Shown: in pieces, positions 1 to 11,159 of the stretch
How the letters are laid out: each line of letters starts with the position of its first letter
Position numbering within the stretch: position 1 is the first letter of the stretch
Assembly: GCA_032622095.1 (NCBI GenBank)
Contig: CP136061.1
Coordinates: 57,179,301 to 57,243,300, forward strand
Direction of reading: 5' to 3'
Length of the DNA stretch: 64,000 nucleotides
From: Siphonodentalium dalli
Lineage: Eukaryota; Mollusca; Scaphopoda; Gadilida; Siphonodentaliidae
The notes under the pieces: generated by a model
Told to the model about the DNA's origin: nothing
Database searches by the model: none
The model's input: the letters and a program-made list of their open reading frames with translations, nothing else
Program-made: the position numbers and the translations under genes

Positions 1-299
1 GTGGTGCTAAATGTACGCTGGCAATGTTGCACTGTAAACTCCAAAAATTCCATGCCCAATGGTATTTCAATTAGCTGGCATTTTTTCCAGCTGCCGACTA
101 GCTCGTGATATGTCATGGCAGGCTGACACCACTAAACGGTGACGTCGTGTACATTTATATCAGTCTCCACAAAACGAGACCACTAACAATAATTGTTGGT
201 GTCTGTACCATTCATGATACGAGTGGGATCTGGGATGGGGCATTAAATTATATCAGTTTGTTATCGGTGATTGCCATGCGCACTTAATTATACATGTGA
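1..299. other. No recognisable feature
   Basis: I see no conserved coding sequence, RNA gene or clear repeat here. It may be further 5' sequence of the LINE that becomes recognisable from about 300, but I cannot align it to anything. Confidence 0.3.
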
Positions 300-2289
300 A
301 CATACGGATCTCTGTGCTATTCTTTGTTTTTCTGAAATCAAATTTGATGGTTGTGGTGAATTTATTATACCCTGAATATGTCGTACATATGAAAAATAGA
401 TTCAAATTTACCAACGAAAATCTGGTGGAATACTGTTAGCTTGTAGAGATTCTATAGCCGATTTCATCACTGTAATACAATCAAATAGCAAACATGTTCA
501 TTGGTTGGACATTTCCAAATAATTCACATAACTCAATTCCGCGGATAGGTTCGATTTACATACCGCCCGAAAATTCAAAATATTCGAGTAAGGACGTGTA
601 CAATGAACTTGATTGCAAATATAGATTGCCGCTAGATTATAAATATTGACCGGTGATTGTAATGCGCGTACAGCAAGCAAAGATGACTTTCATAATTTTG
701 AAGAATCATAACTGGACACCCGTGGTTCTGGAGTTATAACTAGCCCTAATCTTGACGTGCTGTTGAATTCGATTTACTCGGTACATCGAACGAGTCAATA
801 CAAAGTTACAAATGTTTTCGGTCGCCTATTACTTAGCATGTGTAAGAATAACGAACTTTACCTACTTAATGGTCGCGTCGGATGCGATAAGAATATAAGT
901 GAGCTAACTCGTAAAGATGCATCAGTTGTTGATTACGCAATCGGCTCAGCTCATGTAATGCCATTCGTTGATGATTTTAAGGTTTTAGATTCTCCACTTT
1001 ATTTAGTGATGCACATTCTGAACATTTGACAATGATATGCTTTAAAACAATAGCACCGAAGGTCGCCACTTGCAATGATAGTCAAGAATATTTAGTTTTC
1101 CATTGCAACCGAGAAAATAGGATGGTAGTCGATCAGAGGATTTCGTAAGAAATAATGATACTGAATTTTAGCAGACTTATTCCGTAATTCAGCTGTCAAA
1201 ACATTTGGACAGAAAAGTAATTTCTCGTCTCAATTAACTTGACTAATCACCGATCTTCTTCTACAAAACCGTGGTTTACAAATAAATGTCGGGAACTTAG
1301 AAAGATTTCCGAAAATGGCAGAATAAATACAGAAAAAAAGCGGGATCCAAAAGACAAATTCGAGATGCGAAATACTATGAAAACATTCAAGAAAGCCCTA
1401 AATAACGCAATTAAAAAATATGACGTAGAGATTAAAATAAAAATAATCTTTTCAGAACAGACATCAAGGCATTTTGGGCTGAACTTAAAGGAAAAAAAAC
1501 GCTCTCTGGAAGCTGGCGTATCCATAGATGATTTTGCTACACATTCGAAAGAGCTGAATTCTTGAAGAACGCCATTTTCGCCAAATGGACACATACACTA
1601 ACCGGATGAGCCCCATGTATGTAATTTTAACGACCCGATAACTGAAGATGAAATAGTATCCTGCATCAAAAATTTAAAACACAACAAAGCATCGTCCGAA
1701 GATGGACACGGTAGAAACCCTTATGCCACTTTATGTTGAAATATTCAATCGTATCTTTGAATTCCCGAATTTTCGAAAGTAGGCTCAATTGTCCCAATGT
1801 TCAAGAAGATAGGAACTCTTAGTGATCTGACTAATTACCGAGGTATTACTATACTGAGCTGTTTGGGCAAACTATTCACTGGCATCTTAAACAAACGTTT
1901 AACTCATTTCTCTGACCAACAAAACTTAATCCATGATAACCGCAGTGGATTTTGGAAACGCCATTCCACAAATGACAATGAATTGACAACATTTAAAAAG
2001 AAAAAGTTGTATAGCGCATTTATAGACTTTGAAAAAGCTGTTGATACCATTTTCGTGATGCGCTTTGATACACATTGTTGTTGAGTGCATGGTATCGTTG
2101 GTAAAATGTAATGCTCAAACTTCATATGGGGTTCTTCATTCATTAAAGCAAGGGGACAATATCTCGCCTTTTTTATTTTGTCTGTATATAAACGATTTAA
2201 CTGACTTCGTAGCATCGACTGATATCCGAGGTCTAACGTTTATATCACAGGAATGCGAAGAGAAACAAGTCAGTTATTTTAAATTATTA
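300..2289 (+). pseudogene. Decayed LINE retrotransposon, 5' part (APE endonuclease plus first half of RT)
   Basis: Remains of a non-LTR retrotransposon polyprotein, broken by many stops and frameshifts. Across different frames one can read an APE-type endonuclease: a SGGILLACRDS stretch near 430-460, GSIYIPPENSKYSS near 548-590, LTGDCNARTASKDDF near 645-690 and SVVDYAIGS near 925-950. A basic linker follows (1239-1565). RT fingers and palm begin near 1630 (EDEIVSCIKNLKHNKAS) and continue as VGSIVPMFKK, NYRGITILSCLGKLF and FIDFEKAVDT, then LKQGDNISPFLFCLYINDL near 2140-2205. The copy stops at KLL (2281-2289) immediately before its catalytic box, which resumes at 10301. In an intact element the protein would nick the target and prime reverse transcription there. 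The motif order (endonuclease, linker, RT) is that of CR1/Jockey/I-like LINEs; the exact clade is not determined. This copy cannot encode a working protein. Confidence 0.85.
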
Positions 2290-3599
2290 CAATGATATTA
2301 CACTCCTATGCGCTAACGCACTGTTAGAAAATAGTGTTGGTTCGACGATTTCGGGCCGTCATAATCGACGGTCCCATGCCGTTTCATCAGTTTGACGGTT
2401 TCTTACCGTTATTTTATTTCCCCATGAAATTGTCTAAATTAAATATTTTCATGATTCAAAGTCATGCCGTCAAAATTCAATAGTATATTTATCGGCGACC
2501 ATATTATATACGGCAATCAATACATACAGTATGACTGAATCTTACTCTGCTGATATTTAATATGTATTATTAATCCGGCATTCATTCTGTGTTAGGCTGG
2601 TCCGTACGTATATTCATGAGTACGTTATTCTCATTCCGTGTTTAAGTTCCCGCTTTAGCACGTCATCTCATTTATTCGCCATTTATCGTTGGCGTTGCGT
2701 ATTTGATCGCAAACTATTGTTTTTTGGGAAACTGTTGTTAACAGTTGTGGACAGTTGTTAAGACGGTCTGATTTCGGTTCCTTTGATAACCGGACAAGTT
2801 TCAATTCTGCCAAAACCGGCTTAATCATTGACAATTTCCACTAAATTCGAGAGCAAATATTCACAAGTCATGGCATGATCCGTGGTCCTGACTTCATTCG
2901 ACACAGTGCTGATGTTGAAATTGACAGTGTTGTGACTTAGTATCAAAACACTGGCACATTTACTGACACCAGAGGATACAAGTACAATTAACTCGAGCTT
3001 CGATGTCAACCAATAGTGACACTAATAACAACAACGAGCAGCTATTACTATTATAATGTTGACAATCCAGTTGACAGTGTTCTGAATCTGATTGTTTCAA
3101 AGCACATGTATGTACATTTACAAGAGAGGATATACATGTACATGTACTGTACACACCAGTGTAATTCACAGGAGCTACAATGTGAACAACACCCTAAATA
3201 TTGAACTGACGACGACCAGTGACGGATGATCACATATCTACAATTCCAACTTTACATTTACACGGACCAATTCATCCCGTGTTCATCAATTTTCATTGAA
3301 ACGTGTGGATATGAGACATTGTCATCATTCGCCATGTTATCGTCAAGTTATTACGACAATTTACCGCGAGTACACTATTGGTTGGATGTTCTTATCAAAC
3401 TATCTTTGGCTGACTCACTGATATTGATACTAAGTGTTAGTGTCGTGATACCAGTATACAGTTTGATGCATCATGCTTTAAAATTTCATGGAAAATGTGC
3501 GACTACAGGAGAACATTGTCGCCAAGTCATCGCGCACAGTTATTATGGGATCTGCTGTTGTCTTGAAGGTTCCAATCCCAACTAGCTGTTATTGATATA

Positions 3600-4033
3600 C
3601 TGTACCAGTCAAAAAGAAGTGGTATATTAAGCGCGCTATTTTCGCGCCCAATATCGCAATAATATTGCAAGTGGAAACGCTTATAGCATGTCGCTTGTGA
3701 TATTATTGCAATATTTTGCACTTAAAATCTCAATATTTTGCGCTTAATATTGCGACATCTTGCGCTCAAAATTGTGACATTTAAATCGAATTATTGCAAA
3801 ATGTACACTAAATGTACACTATATGCACATTTTTATCTAATATAAATATAACACTATCGGGTCTGTAAGAAATTTAGCCCGCTTAGTATCGCAATATTTT
3901 GCGTTCAATATTGGAATAATAAGCGCGACAGATTTTTGGCATTGTGCTATAATCACGCCCTTTTCTAAAATAAGCACGCTCGATATCGCAATAAAGGTGC
4001 GCCTAAAAATACCACTTATTCTGACTGGTACTG
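3600..4033. mobile_element. Tc1/mariner-type MITE
   Basis: Imperfect terminal inverted repeats begin CTGTACCAGTCAAAAAGAAG on the left and CAGTACCAGTCAGAATAAG on the reverse complement of the right; both run on to GTGGTAT. TA dinucleotides flank both ends, the target preference of Tc1/mariner elements, and the CAGT-ACCAGTCA start resembles Tc1 termini. The 434-bp interior is made of repeated short motifs such as ATATCGCAATA and TTGCGC and has no transposase, so this is a non-autonomous element. Confidence 0.75.
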
Positions 4034-4108
4034 TATTGTCATGATGTACGGATTCACCTGTTAAAACAAAAACTGTGTTTACAAGTGACTGGACAATTTC
4101 ACGCCTTA

Positions 4109-5574
4109 GGGTGGATACACACATGCATGTAATTTATGTATGTAAAATCCATGTATTTTACATGGTCACACCAATCATTGATAGCATTAGTCGCTTGCGC
4201 GCGATCGGACAATTTCAACAGGCGAGACAAGTGGACAAGTGAGCAGTTATAAGCCATTATCAAACTAACTGTTATCAAGAAATTTCAGGCCAGTCATAAA
4301 TTCTTTCATGGATGCTGAAATGAATAAATCCTGTTTGATATCCGTTGCTGTTTTTCCACGAGTTTTAATTCATTTCGAAAAGTGGATTTGAGTCCGTCGA
4401 TTTTATACTTGATTTGTTTCTCGTTATTTCAGAGTCATCCAAAATAAAATTAAAATGTGGAGAATTTGAAGTTCTTTTAGGGCGATTGTGATACACGAGT
4501 GTTTAATGTCCCATTAACAATCCGATATGCCTTGAATAACAGGCATTGGAAAAAAATTGAGATAGAACATTCCGGTTCGTTGAGATTCCTCGGATAGTTT
4601 CAGAGCGAGCTCATGTGATAACATTCAATTGGGATTTCCATGCAAATATAAATTACAGCGCCAAAAAATTAATACAGGTACAGCGTTGAAAGTAAAAAGA
4701 GTGACACTCCCCTCCCCAATTTTTATTTCTCAAACCAAAGGTTGAACAAGTTCCTAACTGTCACAATTTTAGCTTGTACACGCTTGAATTATAACATTTT
4801 GGACCATAATCCACGATTGGTGGAGGGGGCTGGTTCTCGAAAGCTTCGAATAACTAAGCGATTTAGTTGAATGTATCAGCCGGGATTATCTGGGCATGAA
4901 TGTACAATATGTTAACTTAAATATTCCATAGTTGTAAATTTTGCGTATACATATATAACAGAAGCGAGGAAAGGTGACGTAGTTGGGAACTCGTAGACCT
5001 ACCTTCTGTACTGTACAAATTTAAAGCTGTAATACTATATTCATAATTATATGAATAGCATAAATTGCTGAATATTAGACTAATCACTGGTAGCAAACAG
5101 AAATGCCTGTCAACTACAGTATTTATAAGTCAGGACTGGTTTCGTTGCTTCATGGGTGGGGGTCAGGACTCGGGGTGTTGCATGCCCCCACCCCACCAGT
5201 CGAGGAAATATACAATGGTCAGTCCGGTAGCTTCCGGGATAATATAACCCCCCATGTTGGGGATCATAGCCCCTGCGTTGGGGAAATCCTCGGGCCATCA
5301 CTGGTATAAACATCAAGAGAAGACTGACAATGATTTAAACAGAAAGTCCAACATTTGGGTTATCGCACGAACAATTATTTTAAGCGGCCTGACTACTTTG
5401 TTCAGTCAACGGCTCTCTGCACGTTCTGAGCTTGGCCCACTGTGGTCTAAACATAGCCGCAATGATTGGGTTGTCAGCGGACACATATTACATGTCTTAC
5501 ATGGTCTGTATGATCCATGTAAAACGACAAATACACGACATTTACAGAGATTACATGCATGTGTGTATCCACCC
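4109..5574. mobile_element. PIF/Harbinger-like non-autonomous element, 1.47 kb
   Basis: The left end GGGTGGATACACACATGCAT matches the reverse complement of the right end (about 5551-5574) and continues into ATGTAA. Both ends are flanked by TTA (4106-4108 and 5575-5577). A 3-bp TTA duplication and termini starting GGG are typical of PIF/Harbinger elements. No DDE transposase or Myb-like ORF is visible inside, so the copy depends on enzymes made elsewhere. Confidence 0.75.
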
Positions 5575-5577
5575 TTA

Positions 5578-6106
5578 CATGTTCCCAAAAAGTATGCCAT
5601 TAAGATATTTTACTTTTACATGTACATAAATTTGAGTTTTAACTGTGAAACTTTGTTCTTTTATGGCTTAAAAGGGCATGCCGATTCATGTTTTAGAATG
5701 GTCGAAATTAGTATTACTCATAACTGAATAGTGATGGGTTGGCTTATCAGCTATTACTAGTATCGTTTTTTTATTTACAGCCATATGTATACAGTGGTTA
5801 GTGAAAGGCGAACACATTACGCGTGCGCAGCCTTTTTCCGGATTAAATTCTACGAGGCAGATAACAAGCTTGATCCACTGCAAACTGCAAAGTTTCGTAA
5901 GTATTGTCTATCACTTTATGCATTGAGGATTTACATTTCATCAAAACTATGATCGTAACATAAGAACTAAAATCTATTTTTCAGTTACGAATAATACTAG
6001 TTTCGACCATTCAAAAACATGAATCGTAATGCCTACCGGGATATCATATTGTCACCATGGGAACCTGGCTAATTCTATGGTAAATTAGCAAATTAAGAGC
6101 AAAAAA
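5578..6106. other. No gene seen (interior of the 4.1-kb element)
   Basis: AT-rich sequence between the Harbinger-like insertion and the right subterminal repeats. I see no coding signature or RNA structure here. Confidence 0.4.
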
Positions 6107-6258
6107 TTAGTGTTGACCCATGAAAAATACCATTGGTCTGACCTTTATTAGTTACGGTCTTGATATAACTAAACGGTGTTGATTAGTGTTGACCCATGAA
6201 AAATACCATTGGTCTGACCTTTATTAGTTACGGTCTTGATATAACTAAACGGTGTTGA
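6107..6258. repeat. Tandem duplication, 76-bp unit, two copies
   Basis: A unit beginning TTAGTGTTGACCCATG at 6107 is repeated, essentially unchanged, from 6183. It contains the GGTCTGACC and TTACGGTCTTG motifs typical of the right subterminal region of the surrounding element. Confidence 0.9.
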
Positions 6259-6429
6259 ACCGTAAAAAACACAACGGTCTGACAGTTACTGGTTACGGTC
6301 TGCCAGTTACTTAAACTGTTTTATACCGTGGAACATGCTACGGCCTGACCGTATGTTTAACGGTCAAAGGTTGGCGGCGATGTTGCGCGACGGTCTTTTT
6401 TTTCTAACAGTACGCGCACGCGTTCATTA

Positions 6430-7378
6430 CCACCCCCCGTGTACGTGGTACGGCCAAAGCCGAGGATACGGCCAAAGCCGAGGAAATGGGAAAGTCATTT
6501 TCACGTATATGATATGGGGATATGTTTGTATCTTATTGTAAAACAGACATCGGGCATCGTATGTGTATGACCACACGAAGCAGAAGTATTTATCCACCAG
6601 TTGTCAATCAGTTTTCCCAGATCAGACCATTATTTGTTTTTTGGCGAATTTTTTCAATGGTGTTTTTGCTTTTGCTCACTCAATTTTTCGAGAACATCCA
6701 TTCACTAGTATAGTTCCTGGACTTCCACGCTTCCAAAACAAATGCCGGTATATAGTTGAATCTGTCAATGAAGCATATTGACAGAATTTAAAATATCCAT
6801 GTCGTTCTCAATATCGCGCGATATGACGGGACCACTGACGGTCCAAAAAGATCCGAAAGGCAGAGATGAAGAACCGACCAAACGCCGAGTTTCTGTGCAG
6901 TAAATATGCGTATTACTTAAGGAGTTCTGATGAGTTTTCGAGTGTTTATGTGTATCTGAGACTGATCAATTGGACTGCGAATGACATCGAAAATATGAAT
7001 CCATAAGATATTCGAAATATTGTGTGCATATATATTATGAATATGTTTCAATTGAAATTAATTGAACATCCATCTCAGCATTCAGATTTGCGATCTCAAG
7101 AACGTGAATGAATGATAACGCGATGCCTTGATCACACGCACGTGAATGCTTTCGCGGCGTTCGCATGCATGCAGATAATCGGATATTCGTTTAGTATTAA
7201 CATGCTTGGAGTTTGTATTTATACCACACATGCCGGACGACACGGCGTATCAACGATTTGTTATAATCATGTTTATTGTACAGACTTTATGACTCGTTCT
7301 CACTCGAGTAGACCGTTACGCGACAATGAAACCGAAAGAATATACATATATCATATTGCTCCAAATTATGCAATTGTA
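6430..7378. repeat. Left arm of a ~950-bp inverted repeat
   Basis: Near-identical in inverted orientation to 9254-10213. Landmarks run from CCCCGTGTACGTGGTACGG at the outer end to CTCCAAATTATGCAATT at the inner end. The duplicated GGCCAAAGCCGAGGA motif, a 72-codon ORF and the CACGTGAATG block lie inside in mirrored order. The arm is far longer than the TIRs of common cut-and-paste elements. Confidence 0.85.
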
Positions 7379-7817
7379 GCCTAGTGTGTTCGCGGATAGA
7401 GCACGTATAAATATTTATCTTTTTTTCTTGTGATGTTTTGTATAAGAATTATCATTGGAAATTTCTCGCCTGACTGCCACCATGTGCTATTGTATACAGT
7501 TTTCTCTGTTGAATGGTTTGACAGAGGTTAAGACCCCCCACAACAAAACAAATACTCTCCCTGAAGACAAATAAATTTATGATGCATGACACGTTATACT
7601 CATCATCGGGTATCGTGAATGTTTGCACGAGTTGAGCTATAATCACAACACTTATCTCTGTCTGTGAACAAAGCAAAAACAGACAGTCCGCATAAAATCA
7701 CCGGGCACTGAAGGCTTAATTAAAGTATAATTAATCCCTTGATCGGTCAATTCATCCGGCCCCTTATGTGTTGCGCGGATATTTTGTGGCATCTCGAATT
7801 TAGTATTATGAAACACC
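7379..7817. other. Left part of zinc-finger element core; no second gene seen
   Basis: AT-rich non-repetitive sequence between the left inverted arm and the zinc-finger ORF. No splice-supported exon, promoter motif or RNA gene is identifiable. Confidence 0.4.
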
Positions 7818-8057
7818 ATGTCTGAATCAGACACGCCATTGGAAATTGTGCCTATAGAGGAAGCGTTAGGGAAAGCCAGATGCGACTTGTGCGGAAAATA
7901 TTTTTCTACAAATTACAACCTAAAGCGGCATCTTAAAATACATGATGGTGACGAATCCCCGAAATGTTCGGCGTGCACTCAGTTTTTTTCAAAAGAAGAA
8001 GAATTAACGAGCCACAATCGCTCCAAGCATGCATATCACAGCCTCTGTTCGGAGTGA
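7818..8057 (+). CDS. C2H2 zinc-finger ORF inside the inverted-repeat element (ends in a broken third finger)
   Basis: A 79-codon ORF starting at ATG 7818. Residues 1-20 are acidic. Two classical C2H2 fingers follow: CDLCGKYFSTNYNLKRHLKIH (C-X2-C-X12-H-X3-H; conserved F and L in place) and CSACTQFFSKEEELTSHNRSKH split as C-X2-C-X12-H-X4-H. A third finger starts at LCSE, but its second cysteine position is the stop TGA (8055-8057). The same frame continues beyond the stop as GHTFRRKRDLNTHVRRKH, which is the rest of a normal finger. The ancestral protein therefore had at least three fingers and lost one by a single-codon nonsense change. C2H2 fingers usually bind DNA; a protein in a transposon core could bind its own arms, but that is inference. 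It could also be a captured host fragment. Confidence 0.65.
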   Translation: MSESDTPLEIVPIEEALGKARCDLCGKYFSTNYNLKRHLKIHDGDESPKCSACTQFFSKEEELTSHNRSKHAYHSLCSE

Positions 8058-8150
8058 GGACACACATTTAGGAGAAAGCGTGATTTGAATACACATGTCA
8101 GACGGAAACATTGTTTTAAAAAAGACCCCTTATTGCATCATCATTGCATC

Positions 8151-9253
8151 ATCATTGCTTCGGGTAGTACTGCCCTGACAATACCAAGTACCATAAGTAC
8201 CAATATATTTCAACATGTGCATAGAATTGAAATTGAAACCAACAACTCGTGATACAGTCGAAATAAACAAGGCCACGTGTTGCAAATGTTGTTTAATTGA
8301 ACAGTGCGTGCATACAGATCCACTGGCCAATCAACATCGACGAATTTATGACATTATTTGATTAAACGATAATTAGATTGTTTTGAGTGACAACGCGTCA
8401 CAGCGACTGTATGACTTGGTTGTCGGAAATAATATCAAACTTTTGCGGTCGTTTTAATTGTACTGTCTACTTTGGCGACTCTCTTATGAAATAACGCGTG
8501 GCATTATGAGAAATAAATATTCCCATTAAGCCTATGCAGTTATAAGTTACCATATAACACGCTGGGCGTTGTATAATTTGTTTCGGTTATATCTGCAGAC
8601 CATTAATCGAAACAAGAATCAATTCTGACCTCGTTAAACTAAGAATGATAACGTTAACATATTGAATCTACCAAAACAACAAAACATGTATATACGATGA
8701 ACCCATGTAATAGTTCTAAAATGGTGGAGATTTATGCACAATTTCATTTAGATTGTTGTGTGCAAATATTAGCGATATTACGTTTTTTCAAAAAAGGTGA
8801 AAAAGAATAATTCTAGAACTTAACAAGCCGAAAACTAAATCTGCAAACAATACGAATTGAAAGTCATCGTGACGCTGAACATCCATAACAATTTTGGTTA
8901 AAACCATAAACCAAACTCAGGACGGAGACCCTGAGAAGATAAGATTCATTTCGGTTAAACATACATATAAATTACAGTACATGCAACCTATACGATAACA
9001 TAATGAAGTCTTGTGTAAATATTATGCCCACTAAATATGTTGTCCTATAGGACTGAATTAGAAAAGTTATAAACTATATAGTGTAATTTACATATGCACA
9101 TAATAATCAAGGCAGTATACACATGTTCCACAGTGAAGTGTTTATTATAAATATAAATAACTTTGTTGTGTGTGTACATATATGTTCGGATGTTTAGTGT
9201 GTTAACATAGATAGACTCGTTACAATTTTATCTGATGACTCTTAAAAATGCCA
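8151..9253. other. Right part of zinc-finger element core; no gene seen
   Basis: About 1.1 kb of AT-rich sequence between the zinc-finger ORF remnant and the right inverted arm. A direct ATTGCATCATC duplication lies near 8135-8157. I see no transposase, integrase or further finger. Confidence 0.4.
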
Positions 9254-10213
9254 GAATTGCATAATTTGGAGCAATATACGATATATGTATATTCGATAAG
9301 ATGATTCGGTTTCATTGTCGCGTAACAGTCTACTCGAGTGGGAACGAGTCATAAAGTCTGTACAATAAACATGATTATAACAAATCGTTGATACGCCGTG
9401 TCGTGCGGCATGTGTGGTCTATATACAAACTCCAAGCATGTTAATACTAAACGAATATCCGATTAGCTGCATGCATGCGAACGGCAGCATTCACGTGCGA
9501 GTGATCAAGGCATCGCGTTATCATTCATTCACGTTCTTGAGATCGCAATCTGAATGCTGAGATGGATGTTCAATTAATTTCAATTGAAACATATTCATAA
9601 TATATATGCACACAATATTTCGTATATCTTATGGATTCATATTTCCGATGTCATTCGCAGTCCAATTGATCAGTCTCAGATTTACAAACATACACACTCG
9701 AAAACTCACCAGAACTCCTTAAGTAATACGCATATTTACTGCACAGAAACTCGGCGTTTGGTCGGATCTTCATCTGTGCCTTTCGGATCTTTCTGGACCG
9801 ACAGTGGTCCCTTCATATCGCGCGGATATTGAGAACGACACGGATGTTTAAAATGCTGTCAATTCCTATGCTTTATTGACAGATTCAACTATATACCGGC
9901 ATTTGTTTTGGAAGCGTGGAAGTCCAGGAACTATACTAGTGAATGGATGTTCTCGAAAATTTGAGTGAGCAAAAGCAAAAACACAATTGAAAAAATTCGC
10001 CAAAACAAAATTAATGGTCTGATCTGGGAAAACTGATTGACAACTGGTGGATAAATACTTTTGCTTCGTGTGGTCATACACATACGATGCTCGATGTCTG
10101 TTTTACAATGAGAAACAAACATATCCCGATATCATATACGTGAAAATGACTTTCCCATTTCCTCGGCTTTGGCCGTATCCTCGGCTTTGGTCGTACCACG
10201 TACACGGGGGTGA
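9254..10213. repeat. Right arm of the ~950-bp inverted repeat
   Basis: Reverse-complement partner of 6430-7378, from AATTGCATAATTTGGAG at the inner end to CCACGTACACGGGG at the outer end. The arm preserves a 71-codon minus-strand ORF matching the one in the other arm, but most of the base differences between the arms alter amino acids, so that ORF does not look selected. Confidence 0.85.
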
Positions 10214-10300
10214 TTACCGACGTCTCTCGCCTCTCGTGAATTATTTAACGCAATTCTCGGAACCAATTGATTACTCTCTATTTATTCATGTTAGTTATTA

Positions 10301-11150
10301 TATGCAGACAACACGGTGTTATTTTCAGACCACCAACAGCTACAATTGGACTATTTTGAAGACTGGTCTGTGTTGCTAGACGTAAACCAAAGCACGTGCC
10401 ATTTAGATAAAATAAGAATATTATGGACGTAGTTGACACATTTGCTTATTTAGGAATAACTTTCAGTAAGAGTGGATCTTGTCTTGAAATGAAACGATAT
10501 GCTACAAACAAAGGACTAAGAGCTTTGTACGAAGTATTGATAACCTGTCGTAAAACAAGCTCTCTATACAAGCTCATTTACAAATATATATTTGACATTA
10601 TTGTCACCCCCGTCTTTCTATACGGCAGCATGCGACACGTGGGGTACGAGAGACAACTCAATTATCGAGCGTGTTCACCTTAAATTTTGTAAGATGCTAT
10701 TGGGTTTGAAATCATCAACACCGAGTTATATGGTGTATGGATAACTAGGTAGATTTCCTCTCTTCATGAAAATTAGAAATCGAACTTTTGGACCAAACAA
10801 GTAAACGCTTCTGGAAATATTCTAACATCTCAAATTTATCAACTGTGTTATCGGTTTTCAGAGGACTACACTACCATGGTTATATGGTCTATTCAAAACA
10901 TGACTGACCAAATAATGTCCAATGTCATATGTATATGATTATGCAAACACCACATATAAGATGGTATAATAATTAAGATAGTGAAATCATGTAAGCAATT
11001 TAAGCAAGAATGGGCCTCATCAACGGCGGCCTCTACTAAGGGTTTGACATATTAAGGCAATCAAACCAAACTTTGGTATCGAAAATTTCAGTTATAATCA
11101 GAGCCTTAAAGATGTGCAGATTCTCGCGAGATTCAGAACGACAACCAAAG
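10301..11150 (+). pseudogene. LINE retrotransposon, 3' part (RT catalytic box to C-terminus)
   Basis: Continuation of the LINE broken at 2289. It opens with YADNTVLFSDHQQLQLDYF; the YADN box replaces the usual YADD, so the second catalytic aspartate is changed to asparagine. Then come DVVDTFAYLGITFSKSG (10423 on), IIERVHLKFCKMLLGLK with TPSYMVYG (about 10655-10740), and FGIENFSYNQSLKDVQILARF (about 11075-11135; split here at FSYN). The last stretch aligns with the C-terminal part of the LINE at 58.5-59.4 kb, so the two are related. Frames shift several times. The coding remnant ends where Penelope-like sequence begins at about 11150-11170. Confidence 0.75.
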
Positions 11151-11159
11151 ATAATACAT

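Larger units (their letters stand above)
2321..6410. mobile_element. 4.1-kb DNA element with short terminal repeats and ACGGTC clusters
   Basis: The two ends carry an inverted CTGTTAGAAAA: direct at 2321, reverse complement ending at 6410. Inside both ends are clusters of ACGGT/ACCGT motifs (about 2350-2420 and 6130-6395), which resemble subterminal transposase-binding repeats. The interior (about 2430-3590 and 5580-6090) has no recognisable gene. An ORF at 3226-3585 includes one strongly hydrophobic segment but no family signature. Two other elements (3600-4033 and 4109-5574) sit inside. A target-site duplication is not clear, so the exact ends are uncertain. Confidence 0.5.
2290..10294. mobile_element. 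8-kb composite insertion splitting a LINE RT gene
   Basis: The LINE reading frame is interrupted after TTATTA (2284-2289) and resumes after a second TTATTA (10295-10300) with TATGCAGACAAC, encoding YADN, the position of the RT catalytic box. Removing 2290-10294 plus one TTATTA restores co-linear LINE sequence, so this is a younger insertion with a putative 6-bp target-site duplication. The outermost bases (CAATGATATT on the left; CTAACATGAA on the reverse complement of the right) do not form a terminal inverted repeat. The interval therefore seems to be a nest of elements, itemised below. It holds no intact transposase that I recognise. Confidence 0.7.

Noticed and set aside
3226-3585. 119-codon ORF with a hydrophobic segment resembling a receptor transmembrane helix
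   Set aside because: Only one convincing hydrophobic stretch, no other receptor motifs, and it sits inside a transposable element.
6563-10081. Matching ~72-codon ORFs in both inverted arms (6563-6781 plus, 9866-10081 minus)
   Set aside because: They are the same DNA in the two arms. Most differences change the amino acid, there is no domain signature, and the arms are equally conserved outside the ORF.
2290-10294. Interpretation of the 8-kb insertion as a Maverick/Polinton because of the 6-bp duplication
   Set aside because: No integrase, DNA polymerase B, ATPase or capsid gene is visible, and the ends lack the expected inverted repeats.
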